From: Thermococci archaeon
GTDB taxonomy: Archaea > Hadarchaeota > B88-G9
Assembly (NCBI GenBank): GCA_003660555.1
Contig: QMUK01000029.1
Location: 1 to 12,755, forward strand
Direction of reading: 5' to 3'
Length of the DNA stretch: 12,755 nt
The notes under the pieces were generated by a model. The model worked only from the letters and a program-made list of their open reading frames with translations. It ran no database searches and was not told the origin of the DNA. A program made the position numbers and the translations under genes. Positions 5,698-12,075 of the stretch are shown here, in pieces; positions within the stretch are counted from its first letter, which is position 1, and each line of letters starts with the position of its first letter.

Positions 5698-6489
5698 ATG
5701 GTTAGAAAGAATAGAGAGTGGCCTGAAGTAGGAGAATTAGTGGTTGGTACCGTAAAAAAGGTATTCTCGCATGGAGCTTTCGTGAATCTTGAGGAATACA
5801 TGGGAAAGGAGGGTTTCATTCACATATCCGAAGTGGCTTCTAAATGGGTCAGGAACATAAGAGATTTCGTTAGAGAGGATCAAAAAGTTGTATGCAAGGT
5901 GCTGAGAGTAAATCCCCAAAAGGGACACATAGATCTAAGTCTCAGGAGAGTGGCAGATAGACAGAGACAGAAGAAAATGCAAGAATGGAAACAAGAGTTA
6001 AAAGGAGAGAAGCTCATGGAGTTGGCAGCTAGAAAGTTAGGAAAAAGCTTGGACGAGGCTTACGAGGAAGTTGGGTTTAAGCTCCAGGACGTTTTCGGGG
6101 GAATATATCCTGCATTAGAGGCACTCGTCTTAGAGGGGAAAAAGGCGCTAGAAGGAATTATCCCAGATAACTGGCTAGATGAACTATATAGAGTAGCTAA
6201 AGAGAACGTGGAGCCACCTAGAGTGAAAATAGAGGGTACTTTGTCTCTAAGCACTCCACATCCAGAGGGAGTTAAATGGATAAAGAAAGCAATAAGAGAA
6301 GGACTAAACTCAGTGGAAGATTCGGTGGAGATAGAGGTGAAATACTCTGGTGCTCCGAATTACTCAGTTATAGTGAGAACCACTGATTATAGAAAGGCTG
6401 AGGAGGCCCTCAAGAAGTTTATCGATAAAGCCATATCTGTGATAGAGCAGAGTGGAGGGAAAGGAGGGTTCGAAAGGAGAGGTAAGTAG
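5698..6489 (+). CDS. eif2a: translation initiation factor aIF2 subunit alpha
   Basis: This subunit of the heterotrimeric aIF2 helps deliver initiator Met-tRNA to the small subunit. In 263 residues the three standard domains are visible. The S1/OB domain (about 9-84) contains VGTVKKVFSHGAFVNLEEY and GFIHISEVASKWVRNI. A helical domain (about 86-170) follows, and then an alpha-beta domain (about 180-255), with VKIEGTLSLSTPHPEGVKWI at its start. A glycine/arginine-rich tail ends the protein. ATG 5698 is chosen on the SD at 5686. Nop10 begins directly after the stop, with the stop TAG (6487-6489) abutting ATG 6490. Archaeal aIF2-alpha is repeatedly found beside replication genes, which has been proposed as a replication-translation link; this cluster is an intact example. 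Confidence 0.97.
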   Translation: MVRKNREWPEVGELVVGTVKKVFSHGAFVNLEEYMGKEGFIHISEVASKWVRNIRDFVREDQKVVCKVLRVNPQKGHIDLSLRRVADRQRQKKMQEWKQELKGEKLMELAARKLGKSLDEAYEEVGFKLQDVFGGIYPALEALVLEGKKALEGIIPDNWLDELYRVAKENVEPPRVKIEGTLSLSTPHPEGVKWIKKAIREGLNSVEDSVEIEVKYSGAPNYSVIVRTTDYRKAEEALKKFIDKAISVIEQSGGKGGFERRGK

Positions 6490-6663
6490 ATGAGAAACCT
6501 CATGTGGAAGTGCGAGGTGTGTCAGAGATACACTCTCCATAGAACTTGTCCAACTTGCGGATCTCTAACTAGGAACCCTCACCCTCCGAAGTTCTCTCCC
6601 GAAGACAGATTCGGGAAATACAGAAGGATGTGGAAGAGGGATATGCTATGGAAAGAAGTATAG
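6490..6663 (+). CDS. nop10: H/ACA ribonucleoprotein protein Nop10
   Basis: Nop10 is a core component of archaeal H/ACA particles that pseudouridylate rRNA, bridging Cbf5 and L7Ae on the guide RNA. The product is 57 residues. A zinc ribbon C8-x2-C11 and C20-x2-C23 comes first, then the invariant NPHPPKFSPEDRFGKYRR (29-46) and a basic C-terminal helix starting WKRDML. Start ATG 6490 abuts the aIF2-alpha stop and follows GGAGAGGT, which ends about 7 nt upstream. ATG 6502 would also keep all cysteines but leaves too short an N-terminus for the family. It overlaps the PAC2 gene by 16 bp. The length and both motif blocks leave little doubt. Confidence 0.97.
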   Translation: MRNLMWKCEVCQRYTLHRTCPTCGSLTRNPHPPKFSPEDRFGKYRRMWKRDMLWKEV

Positions 6664-7421
6664 TGTGGTTCCACAAGAGACCTGAACTAGAAGAGCCTAT
6701 CCTAATAGAGGGATTGCCTGGGATAGGAAACGTGGGAAAAATAGCTGCAGAGTATCTAATAGATGAAATAGGGGCAGAGCTATTCGCCACTGTGTACTCG
6801 CCATATCTTCCTCCGCAAGTGCTGGTTAGAGAGGATGGGACTGTCAGATTAAACGATAATAGATTATACTACTGGAAATCAGATAAAAAGGGGGTTAAGG
6901 ACCTAATAATACTGACTGGAGACTTTCAAGGAATAACCAGCTACGGACAGTACGAAATGTGCGGGAAAATATTGGACGTGGCGGAGGAGTTCGGAACTAA
7001 AATGGTTTTCACTCTCGGAGGATATCAGACTCTCGGAAGCAAAGCTGAGCCCAGAGTATTTGCTGCAGCAACCCACCAAGAGTTAGTGGACCTATTCCTA
7101 AAGCATGGAGCTGTCAGAAGTGAAGCTGGAGGACAAATAGTAGGGGCCTCTGGCTTGTTACTTGGTTTAGGTGCCCTTAGAGGAATGAAGGGGATATCTC
7201 TGCTCGGGGAGACTCCAGGTTATGTCATGGACGCTAGAGCAGCTAAAGCAGTCTTGGAAGTCCTCACTGGAATAATAGGGCTCAAGATAAACATGGACAG
7301 AATAGAGAAAAGAGCTAAGGAGACCGAGAGGGAAATAACAGAAGTAGAGAGAATCCAGAGAGCAGTTACTGAACAACTTAGATTGGGGCCAAAGGAGGAG
7401 GAATTAGGTTACATTGGCTGA
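6648..7421 (+). CDS. PAC2-family proteasome assembly chaperone (PbaA/PbaB-like)
   Basis: Members are ATP-independent chaperones related to eukaryotic PAC2 and, in archaea, PbaA/PbaB, which bind proteasome alpha subunits. The 257 residues include the family motif EGLPGIGNVGK (21-31), ILTGDFQG (88-95), FTLGGYQT (121-128), VGASGLLLGLG (165-175) and LLGETPGY (185-192). They end in a charged coiled-coil helix at about 215-245. The chain ends LGYIG, with a tyrosine third from the end; a true proteasome-docking HbYX motif needs it second from the end, so this is at best a near match. ATG 6648 follows GAGGG at 6636-6640 by 7 nt; an in-frame GTG 6630 inside nop10 is less likely. The gene commonly follows nop10 in archaea. 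PbaA versus PbaB cannot be decided from motifs alone. Confidence 0.93.
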   Translation: MERSIVWFHKRPELEEPILIEGLPGIGNVGKIAAEYLIDEIGAELFATVYSPYLPPQVLVREDGTVRLNDNRLYYWKSDKKGVKDLIILTGDFQGITSYGQYEMCGKILDVAEEFGTKMVFTLGGYQTLGSKAEPRVFAAATHQELVDLFLKHGAVRSEAGGQIVGASGLLLGLGALRGMKGISLLGETPGYVMDARAAKAVLEVLTGIIGLKINMDRIEKRAKETEREITEVERIQRAVTEQLRLGPKEEELGYIG

Positions 7422-8565
7422 TCTCGAGGAGTTCTTTTCCGATTTGCATATTCACAGTGCTTACTCTAAGGCAACTTCGCCTGAAATGAGAATAGAGAAC
7501 ATATCTAGGATTGCCAAGATGAAGGGCTTGGACTTAATGGGCACAGGAGATTGCCTTAACCAAAAATGGATCGAAGAAATAAAGAGTAAATTGGAAGTAA
7601 GCGGGGAGGAGATTCGAGATCCAAAATACGGTGTGAATTACATACTCACAGTTGAGGTGGAAGACATAAACAGAGTGCATCACCTCATAATTCTTCCAGA
7701 GATATCATCTGCTCAATCTATGGCAGAGGAGTTTGGCTCATCTGACGAAGGCAGACCAAAGGTAAAAATGGGTGCTCCTGAAATAGTAGAGATAGTAAAG
7801 GAGTTCGAAGGAGAAATTGGACCCTCGCATGCTTTTACCCCTTGGACTAGCGTTTACAAGGAGTTCAATTCCCTGAGGGATTGCTACCAAGAAGAACTCA
7901 GGAACGTGAACTTCGTGGAATTGGGGCTAAGCGCCAGTACGGAAATGGCAGACAGGATATCAGAGCTCTCTAGATTCACTTTCCTGAGTAATAGCGATGC
8001 ACACAGTCCTAAGGCAGATAAACTAGGTAGAGAGTTTAATTCGTTCTTAATCGAAGAGCCAACGTTCAAGGAAGTCTCCATGGCTATAAAAAGAAAAAAC
8101 AAGAGAAAGGTCGGACTAAATTTCGGCTTAGATCCAAGAATTGGGAAGTATTTCCTAACTGCTTGTGTAAGATGCCACAAAAGATACTCTAGGGAAGAGG
8201 CAGAGAGTATTAATTGGAAATGCAAATGCGGTGGAAGGATAAAGAAAGGAGTTAAAGATAGAATAGATGAACTCGCTGATCTCACAAAGCCGAGGAGTCC
8301 CAAGCACAGACCTCCCTACATTGGAGGTGTCCCTCTGATAGAAGCTATTTCTTTCCTAGAAGGAAAAAGCCTTAGTTCTAGGGTTGTGTATACCAAATGG
8401 ATGGAAATCCTAGAAAAATTCGGTAGTGAAATAGAGATACTAGTCAAAGCTGACTTAAGCGAACTTTCTAGCTTAGGGAAACTTTCCAAGTTGATAGATG
8501 ACATGAGGGGGGGAAAGCTTAAGGTCTTCCCAGGTGGTGGTGGAGAGTACGGGAAACTACTCTGA
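7414..8565 (+). CDS. endoQ: endonuclease Q (EndoQ), PHP-fold repair nuclease
   Basis: EndoQ nicks DNA 5' of deaminated bases (uracil, hypoxanthine, xanthine) and abasic sites, and in Thermococcales works with PCNA. The 383-residue protein carries a complete PHP metal site: DLHIHS (10-15), MGTGD with Asp46, TVEVED with Glu81, RVHH (87-90), PSHAFTPW with His139 and NSDAHS with Asp195/His197. A zinc ribbon, C251-x2-C254 and C270-x-C272, follows GLDPRIGKYFLTA. The C-terminal domain keeps HRPPYIGGVPLIEAI and ends with VFPGGGGEYG. This order distinguishes EndoQ from generic PHP phosphoesterases. TTG 7414 overlaps the PAC2 stop by 8 bp, and DLHIH begins only ten codons later, so no later start can work. 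It is slightly shorter than the roughly 400-420 residues I expect for Thermococcus/Pyrococcus forms but lacks no motif. Confidence 0.93.
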   Translation: MADLEEFFSDLHIHSAYSKATSPEMRIENISRIAKMKGLDLMGTGDCLNQKWIEEIKSKLEVSGEEIRDPKYGVNYILTVEVEDINRVHHLIILPEISSAQSMAEEFGSSDEGRPKVKMGAPEIVEIVKEFEGEIGPSHAFTPWTSVYKEFNSLRDCYQEELRNVNFVELGLSASTEMADRISELSRFTFLSNSDAHSPKADKLGREFNSFLIEEPTFKEVSMAIKRKNKRKVGLNFGLDPRIGKYFLTACVRCHKRYSREEAESINWKCKCGGRIKKGVKDRIDELADLTKPRSPKHRPPYIGGVPLIEAISFLEGKSLSSRVVYTKWMEILEKFGSEIEILVKADLSELSSLGKLSKLIDDMRGGKLKVFPGGGGEYGKLL

Positions 8566-8575
8566 GACGAAACCC

Positions 8576-8581
8576 GGAGGT
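8576..8581 (+). promoter_or_regulatory. Shine-Dalgarno site deciding the ferredoxin start
   Basis: GGAGGT lies only 2 nt before ATG 8584 but 8 nt before the in-frame TTG 8590. Spacing elsewhere in the window is 7-8 nt, so TTG 8590 is favoured. Confidence 0.5.
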
Positions 8582-8589
8582 AGATGTCC

Positions 8590-8754
8590 TTGAAGATCGA
8601 TTTAGAGGAGTGTGTGAGATGCGGAACCTGCTCTGGAGTCTGTCCCCAAAACGCGATAATACTAACTGAATTCGAAGTTTTGGTTACCGAGAGGTGCAAC
8701 GATTGTGGGATTTGTGAAAAAGTATGTCCTCTAGGAGCCATAGAGGTGCCTTGA
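8590..8754 (+). CDS. 2[4Fe-4S] ferredoxin
   Basis: This is a small dicluster electron carrier of 54 residues from TTG 8590 (56 from ATG 8584). Two classical C-x2-C-x2-C-x3-C-P motifs are complete: Cys8, 11, 14, 18 and Cys36, 39, 42, 46. Each would bind a [4Fe-4S] cube together with the last cysteine of the other motif, or one cube per motif. Nothing else is fused to it. It begins about 24 nt after EndoQ and ends one base before the geranylgeranyl reductase ATG, whose SD GAGGTG (8743-8748) lies inside its last codons. That coupling suggests it supplies reductant to the reductase, since archaeal geranylgeranyl reductases are known to accept electrons from ferredoxins. This partnership is inference; the ferredoxin call is certain. 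Confidence 0.95.
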   Translation: MKIDLEECVRCGTCSGVCPQNAIILTEFEVLVTERCNDCGICEKVCPLGAIEVP

Positions 8755-8755
8755 G

Positions 8756-9928
8756 ATGTACGACGTGGTTATAGTTGGTGGTGGACCATCCGGACTAGTT
8801 TCTGGAATGTTCTCTGCAGAAACTGGGGCAAACACTCTGATAGTCGATAGGAAAGTGGAAATAGGGACTCCTGTAAGATGTGCAGAGGGAGTTGGAAGAG
8901 ACCCACTAGAAAGAATAGGAATAAAGCCAAAGGAGAGATGGATTGCATCCAAAATAGAGGGAATTAGATTAGTCAGTCCTGGAGGGATAGAGATAACAGC
9001 TAAGGGAAGTAAGGTTCTAAAAGGCAAAGCAGGATACGTGCTGGAAAGAAAAGAATTTGAGAAATATCTAGCGGAGATGGCAATAAGGAATGGAGCTGAA
9101 ATAAGGCTGAGAACCACAGTCTTAGGAGCAAAAAGAGAAAATGGTTTTGTAAATCTGAAAATGAAGTGTGGGGGGAGAGTCTACTACGAAAAAGCTAGAA
9201 TAGTAATAGCTGCAGATGGAATAGAATCCAGGATAGCTAGGGAATTGGGTCTGCCTACTACTCTGAAGTTGAAAGACACGGAATCTGGGGCGCAATATGA
9301 GATGTATTTCGAAGCAGAAGATCCTTCTCTGCTTTATTTCTACTTCGGCAGTGAGATTGCCCCAGGAGGATACGCTTGGATATTTCCGAAGGGAGAGAGC
9401 ACAGCAAATGTAGGTATTGGAATACTCCAAGTTCTTTCCAAAGGAAGAGTTCTAGATTACTTAGACAAATTCTTGGAATTAATCGGCGCAGATAAGAGAA
9501 AGGTAATAGAGATCAACGTGGGAGGAATTCCAGTAAGCGGGCCCATCGAGAGAAGTTATTCTGACAACCTCTTGGTGGTTGGAGATGCTGCGAGGCACAC
9601 AGATCCCCTAACTGGAGGAGGAATAGGGAATGGAATGATCTCTGGTATGATAGCTGGAAAAATAGCCGGAGTGAAGTCTCAAGAGAGAAAGACTTCATCT
9701 AAGGACTTGAAAGAGTACGAGGATAAATGGAAATCAGAGATAGGTAAAACTCTAGAGAGAAATCTGAAGATAAAAGAGTTCCTCTTAGAACTGAAGGACG
9801 AGGAACTAGACGCTATAGCAAAAGTAATCAAGAAGAAAGGTATAGAAGAACTCTCAGTAATGGGGATATTGGCTCCTGTGATAAGAGAGCACCCGAGACT
9901 CCTCTTCAGGATAAAAGACCTACTCTGA
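8756..9928 (+). CDS. geranylgeranyl reductase (digeranylgeranylglycerophospholipid reductase)
   Basis: This FAD enzyme hydrogenates the geranylgeranyl chains of archaeal ether lipids to phytanyl chains at the membrane. The 390 residues show the Rossmann FAD motif VIVGGGPSGL (5-14) with the ribose-binding acid at Asp31. RCAEG with Cys42 matches the conserved active-site region of the Thermoplasma/Sulfolobus enzymes. The substrate-cavity motif P-x2-Y-x-W-x-F-P appears as PGGYAWIFP (203-211), and the second FAD motif as VVGDAARHTDPLTGGGIG (274-291). ATG 8756 follows GAGGTG by 7 nt. It is the last gene of the long plus-strand run and its TGA abuts the stop of CarS, another lipid gene on the opposite strand. 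Some family paralogues act on other isoprenoids, but the lipid neighbour and the ferredoxin support the membrane-lipid role. Confidence 0.93.
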   Translation: MYDVVIVGGGPSGLVSGMFSAETGANTLIVDRKVEIGTPVRCAEGVGRDPLERIGIKPKERWIASKIEGIRLVSPGGIEITAKGSKVLKGKAGYVLERKEFEKYLAEMAIRNGAEIRLRTTVLGAKRENGFVNLKMKCGGRVYYEKARIVIAADGIESRIARELGLPTTLKLKDTESGAQYEMYFEAEDPSLLYFYFGSEIAPGGYAWIFPKGESTANVGIGILQVLSKGRVLDYLDKFLELIGADKRKVIEINVGGIPVSGPIERSYSDNLLVVGDAARHTDPLTGGGIGNGMISGMIAGKIAGVKSQERKTSSKDLKEYEDKWKSEIGKTLERNLKIKEFLLELKDEELDAIAKVIKKKGIEELSVMGILAPVIREHPRLLFRIKDLL

Positions 9929-9931
9929 TCA
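9926..9931. other. abutting convergent stop codons (TGATCA)
   Basis: The TGA of the reductase (9926-9928) and the minus-strand TGA of CarS (9929-9931) together make the palindrome TGATCA with no base between the genes. No terminator can lie between them, so each transcript must end inside the opposite gene or read through it. Confidence 0.9.
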
Positions 9932-10435
9932 ATACCAGGTATTCTTCAACCCTAGGAGATATGCCAAGACGTTGAACCCCAGGTGTATCACTGGGGTTAT
10001 CACCACGAGGAATATTATCGCCTCGATGGGAAGGTCCGTCACTATTTCCGAGAACACCAGGGCCCCTAAGAGGAAGTCCAATTGATCTACCAACGGAAGG
10101 GGTCTCCCCCTCTCTATGTTCAATCTCCTCTTGATGAAACTGCCAGTACAGTCTCCCACTAGTGCTCCTAGGGACAATAGAATAGCCAATGTGATGCTTT
10201 TCTCCTCGAATTCCAACAACTCCCATATGAGTAGACCAAGGATAGTTCCGGACAGTATTCCTGAGAAAAAACCTCTCCAAGTCTTTCCTTTCCCTAATAT
10301 TCTTCTTCCGTCTATGAAGGTCATTTCGAAGTCCATGGGTTTTCCTCCTCCAGTGACCACTGGAGTCGCGTTAGCAATATATGCGGGTAGAATGAAGAGT
10401 AAAGCGTCCGAGGGCCCCATGATGACATCTCCCAT
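9929..10435 (-). CDS. carS: CDP-archaeol synthase CarS
   Basis: This integral membrane enzyme transfers CMP from CTP to unsaturated archaetidic acid, giving CDP-archaeol, the activated precursor of polar lipid heads. The 168-residue minus-strand protein has about five hydrophobic segments (roughly 10-27, 56-72, 82-97, 118-132, 137-160). Family motifs are ANATPVV (21-27), GKGKTWRGFFSG (48-59), GDCTGSFIKRRL (94-105), RGRPLPLVDQLDFLLGA (109-125) and HLGFN (151-155). ATG 10435 is the longest form and could be read from a leaderless transcript. ATG 10420, five codons in, has GGGAGATG just upstream and would give 163 residues starting MGPSDALLF. Both keep all motifs. It converges exactly on the geranylgeranyl reductase, another archaeal lipid gene, and diverges from the gene at 10479. 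Confidence 0.94.
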   Translation of the reverse strand: MGDVIMGPSDALLFILPAYIANATPVVTGGGKPMDFEMTFIDGRRILGKGKTWRGFFSGILSGTILGLLIWELLEFEEKSITLAILLSLGALVGDCTGSFIKRRLNIERGRPLPLVDQLDFLLGALVFSEIVTDLPIEAIIFLVVITPVIHLGFNVLAYLLGLKNTWY

Positions 10436-10455
10436 CTGAGTGGTGAAGGGACCCG

Positions 10456-10461
10456 GATAAA
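10456..10461 (-). promoter_or_regulatory. candidate TATA element for carS
   Basis: On the minus strand this reads TTTATC, centred about 24 nt before the A of ATG 10435. That is near the usual archaeal TATA-to-start distance if carS is transcribed leaderless from its first ATG. The flanks are G/C-rich and no convincing BRE is visible, so support is weak. Confidence 0.25.
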
Positions 10462-10478
10462 TCTGAGGGTGTATTCAA

Positions 10479-12062
10479 ATGAGGGAATTGGTTGTTTGTC
10501 TGATAATAGTGCTATCAGTGATCCTAAATCTACCAGTCCCAGCATATGGAGGAGTAATGGAGGAATCTAAGGAAATTGCACAAGAGTTCCTCAATGAGAC
10601 CGAAATTACGATGTCATCGATAAACGAGAGCATTGATGATCCATTTGTCCTGTATTACCTCACGCAGGCTGATCAGAACTACCAACTCTCAGAAGAGTGT
10701 CTCGAAAGGAAAATGTATTTGTGCGCCATGAGGCTCTCAATCGACTCACTCACTCAATCCAAGGTTTCCGAATACATTTCCAGAGGCAATATTAGAGATA
10801 GATTTAACGATATTTACTTTAACGCAAAAGACAGTTTGGACTCTTCTAACGAAAGGAGAATGCTTGTAAAGGAGAGTCCAAGGGACGTTTCGAACTTAGA
10901 CTTGCTCCTACTGGCAGACGAATTGAATCTCTTTTCTAGAATACAGTTCTACGGAGCCGACGACATATTCTCCTTGACTTCGGATCAAGTATTCGTGCCA
11001 AAGAACTATCTCGTCAGAGGGATTGAGCACAGCCTAGCTACCATTTATTCCTCTGAGGTGTCTTCGAGAATGTATGGGCTCTGCGAGTCCGGAGAGGGGT
11101 TACCCATGGAATCCATAAAGTACAGGATGCTTTCAAAAGTTGGAGAATATCTGTGGGAGTGGGAGAATTGGTCTCAACGCAATAGAAATAGCGAATATGT
11201 GCCTCTGGGAGACAGAATAAAATCCTGGTCAGTTCAGGCAATGAGAGAGGGTGACTATGACTTCGCTTTCGTCTTTGGGGAGTACCTCATGCTACTAATG
11301 GATCTAGAGGACTTGTCGAAAGGAAATTTAACTTTGAATGAGGTCAGGAGTGAATTGAATGAGGTAAAGCCGAAGTTCTTGTCATCTAAATTCTACTGTG
11401 AGATGTCTAACGCATACTTGAGCGTGGTGGAGAAGATTAAAAATGAAAAAAGCAACGAGGAGTACTTGAAGGAACTGCTTGCTACTTCCTTATCCTATCT
11501 GAGAGAATGTAAAAGAAGAGATGACTTCCTGAATGAGCTAAGGCTTCTCACACTAGTCAATTACGTTGATCCCCCCAGCATATCAGAACTGAAGAATTTC
11601 TTGAGTGGGAGAGAGTTCCTAATAGTTGTGGGGAGCAAATCAGCCATAACTGACCTAGAGAAGGCTAAGGAGATAAGAGAAGTATTCGGCGGAAGGATAG
11701 TAGATGATTCTGAGGTAAGCGAGGAAGAGATGAAGAAATACGACTTGATAATAGTGGGAGGACCTGCTGCAAACAGGATAGCTATGAAAGTCAATCCAGT
11801 TCTTAGGGCTTATTTCCTATATGAGAAGCTTGGAGAAACTAGTAAATGGGTATTAAGGACTCCAGCAGGATTATACTCAATGAGAGAAGATTCTACGATA
11901 CAAATAATGAGAAATCCAGAGAATCCGTCCAAGATTTTAGTCCTAGCAGCTGGCATAACTAGAGTTGGTACTTCAAATGCCGTTGACTATCTTTTGAAGG
12001 GTAGGGAAAGATCGAGAGGTGTCATATTGAGGGGCAAGAGTGTAGTCTTCGTGGTCTATTGA
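10479..12062 (+). CDS. secreted protein with S-layer-like C-terminal domain
   Basis: This protein of 527 residues has a clear signal peptide: short charged start, hydrophobic core at about 4-20 and a probable cleavage near PAYGG (21-25). The mature N-terminal two thirds (about 26-370) is helical and rich in Leu, Tyr, Ser and Glu, with four N-glycosylation sequons at Asn39, 49, 230 and 283 and no recognisable enzyme motif. The C-terminal part (about 378-527) alternates strands and helices and includes LIVVGSKSAITD, YDLIIVGGPAANR (421-433) and ILVLAAGITRVGTSNAVDYLL (486-506). These resemble the VGGPxxN and VAGxxxxDTxxAAxxLL elements of archaeal S-layer C-terminal domains. No C-terminal membrane anchor is present. 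ATG 10479 follows GAGGGTG at 10465-10471 by 7 nt. It probably belongs to the cell envelope; its function is unknown. It lies 13 nt before the dUTPase gene, with no evident functional link. Confidence 0.8.
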   Translation: MRELVVCLIIVLSVILNLPVPAYGGVMEESKEIAQEFLNETEITMSSINESIDDPFVLYYLTQADQNYQLSEECLERKMYLCAMRLSIDSLTQSKVSEYISRGNIRDRFNDIYFNAKDSLDSSNERRMLVKESPRDVSNLDLLLLADELNLFSRIQFYGADDIFSLTSDQVFVPKNYLVRGIEHSLATIYSSEVSSRMYGLCESGEGLPMESIKYRMLSKVGEYLWEWENWSQRNRNSEYVPLGDRIKSWSVQAMREGDYDFAFVFGEYLMLLMDLEDLSKGNLTLNEVRSELNEVKPKFLSSKFYCEMSNAYLSVVEKIKNEKSNEEYLKELLATSLSYLRECKRRDDFLNELRLLTLVNYVDPPSISELKNFLSGREFLIVVGSKSAITDLEKAKEIREVFGGRIVDDSEVSEEEMKKYDLIIVGGPAANRIAMKVNPVLRAYFLYEKLGETSKWVLRTPAGLYSMREDSTIQIMRNPENPSKILVLAAGITRVGTSNAVDYLLKGRERSRGVILRGKSVVFVVY

Positions 12063-12075
12063 GGAGGACTACTAT

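Noticed and set aside
7884-8303. Minus-strand open frame inside the EndoQ gene
   Set aside because: It covers conserved EndoQ motifs and its product is a low-complexity antisense shadow.
9906-10280. Second minus-strand frame overlapping carS and the end of the reductase gene
   Set aside because: It runs out of frame with carS, yields an Arg/Gly-rich peptide and has no family features.
10375-10384. AATATATG as a TATA box for the gene at 10479
   Set aside because: It would put the transcription start near 10405 inside carS with an untranslated leader of about 75 nt, and there is no BRE-like flank; too weak to list.
10116-10439. Plus-strand open frame opposite carS
   Set aside because: The minus strand encodes clear CDP-archaeol synthase motifs here; the opposite frame has no recognisable domain.
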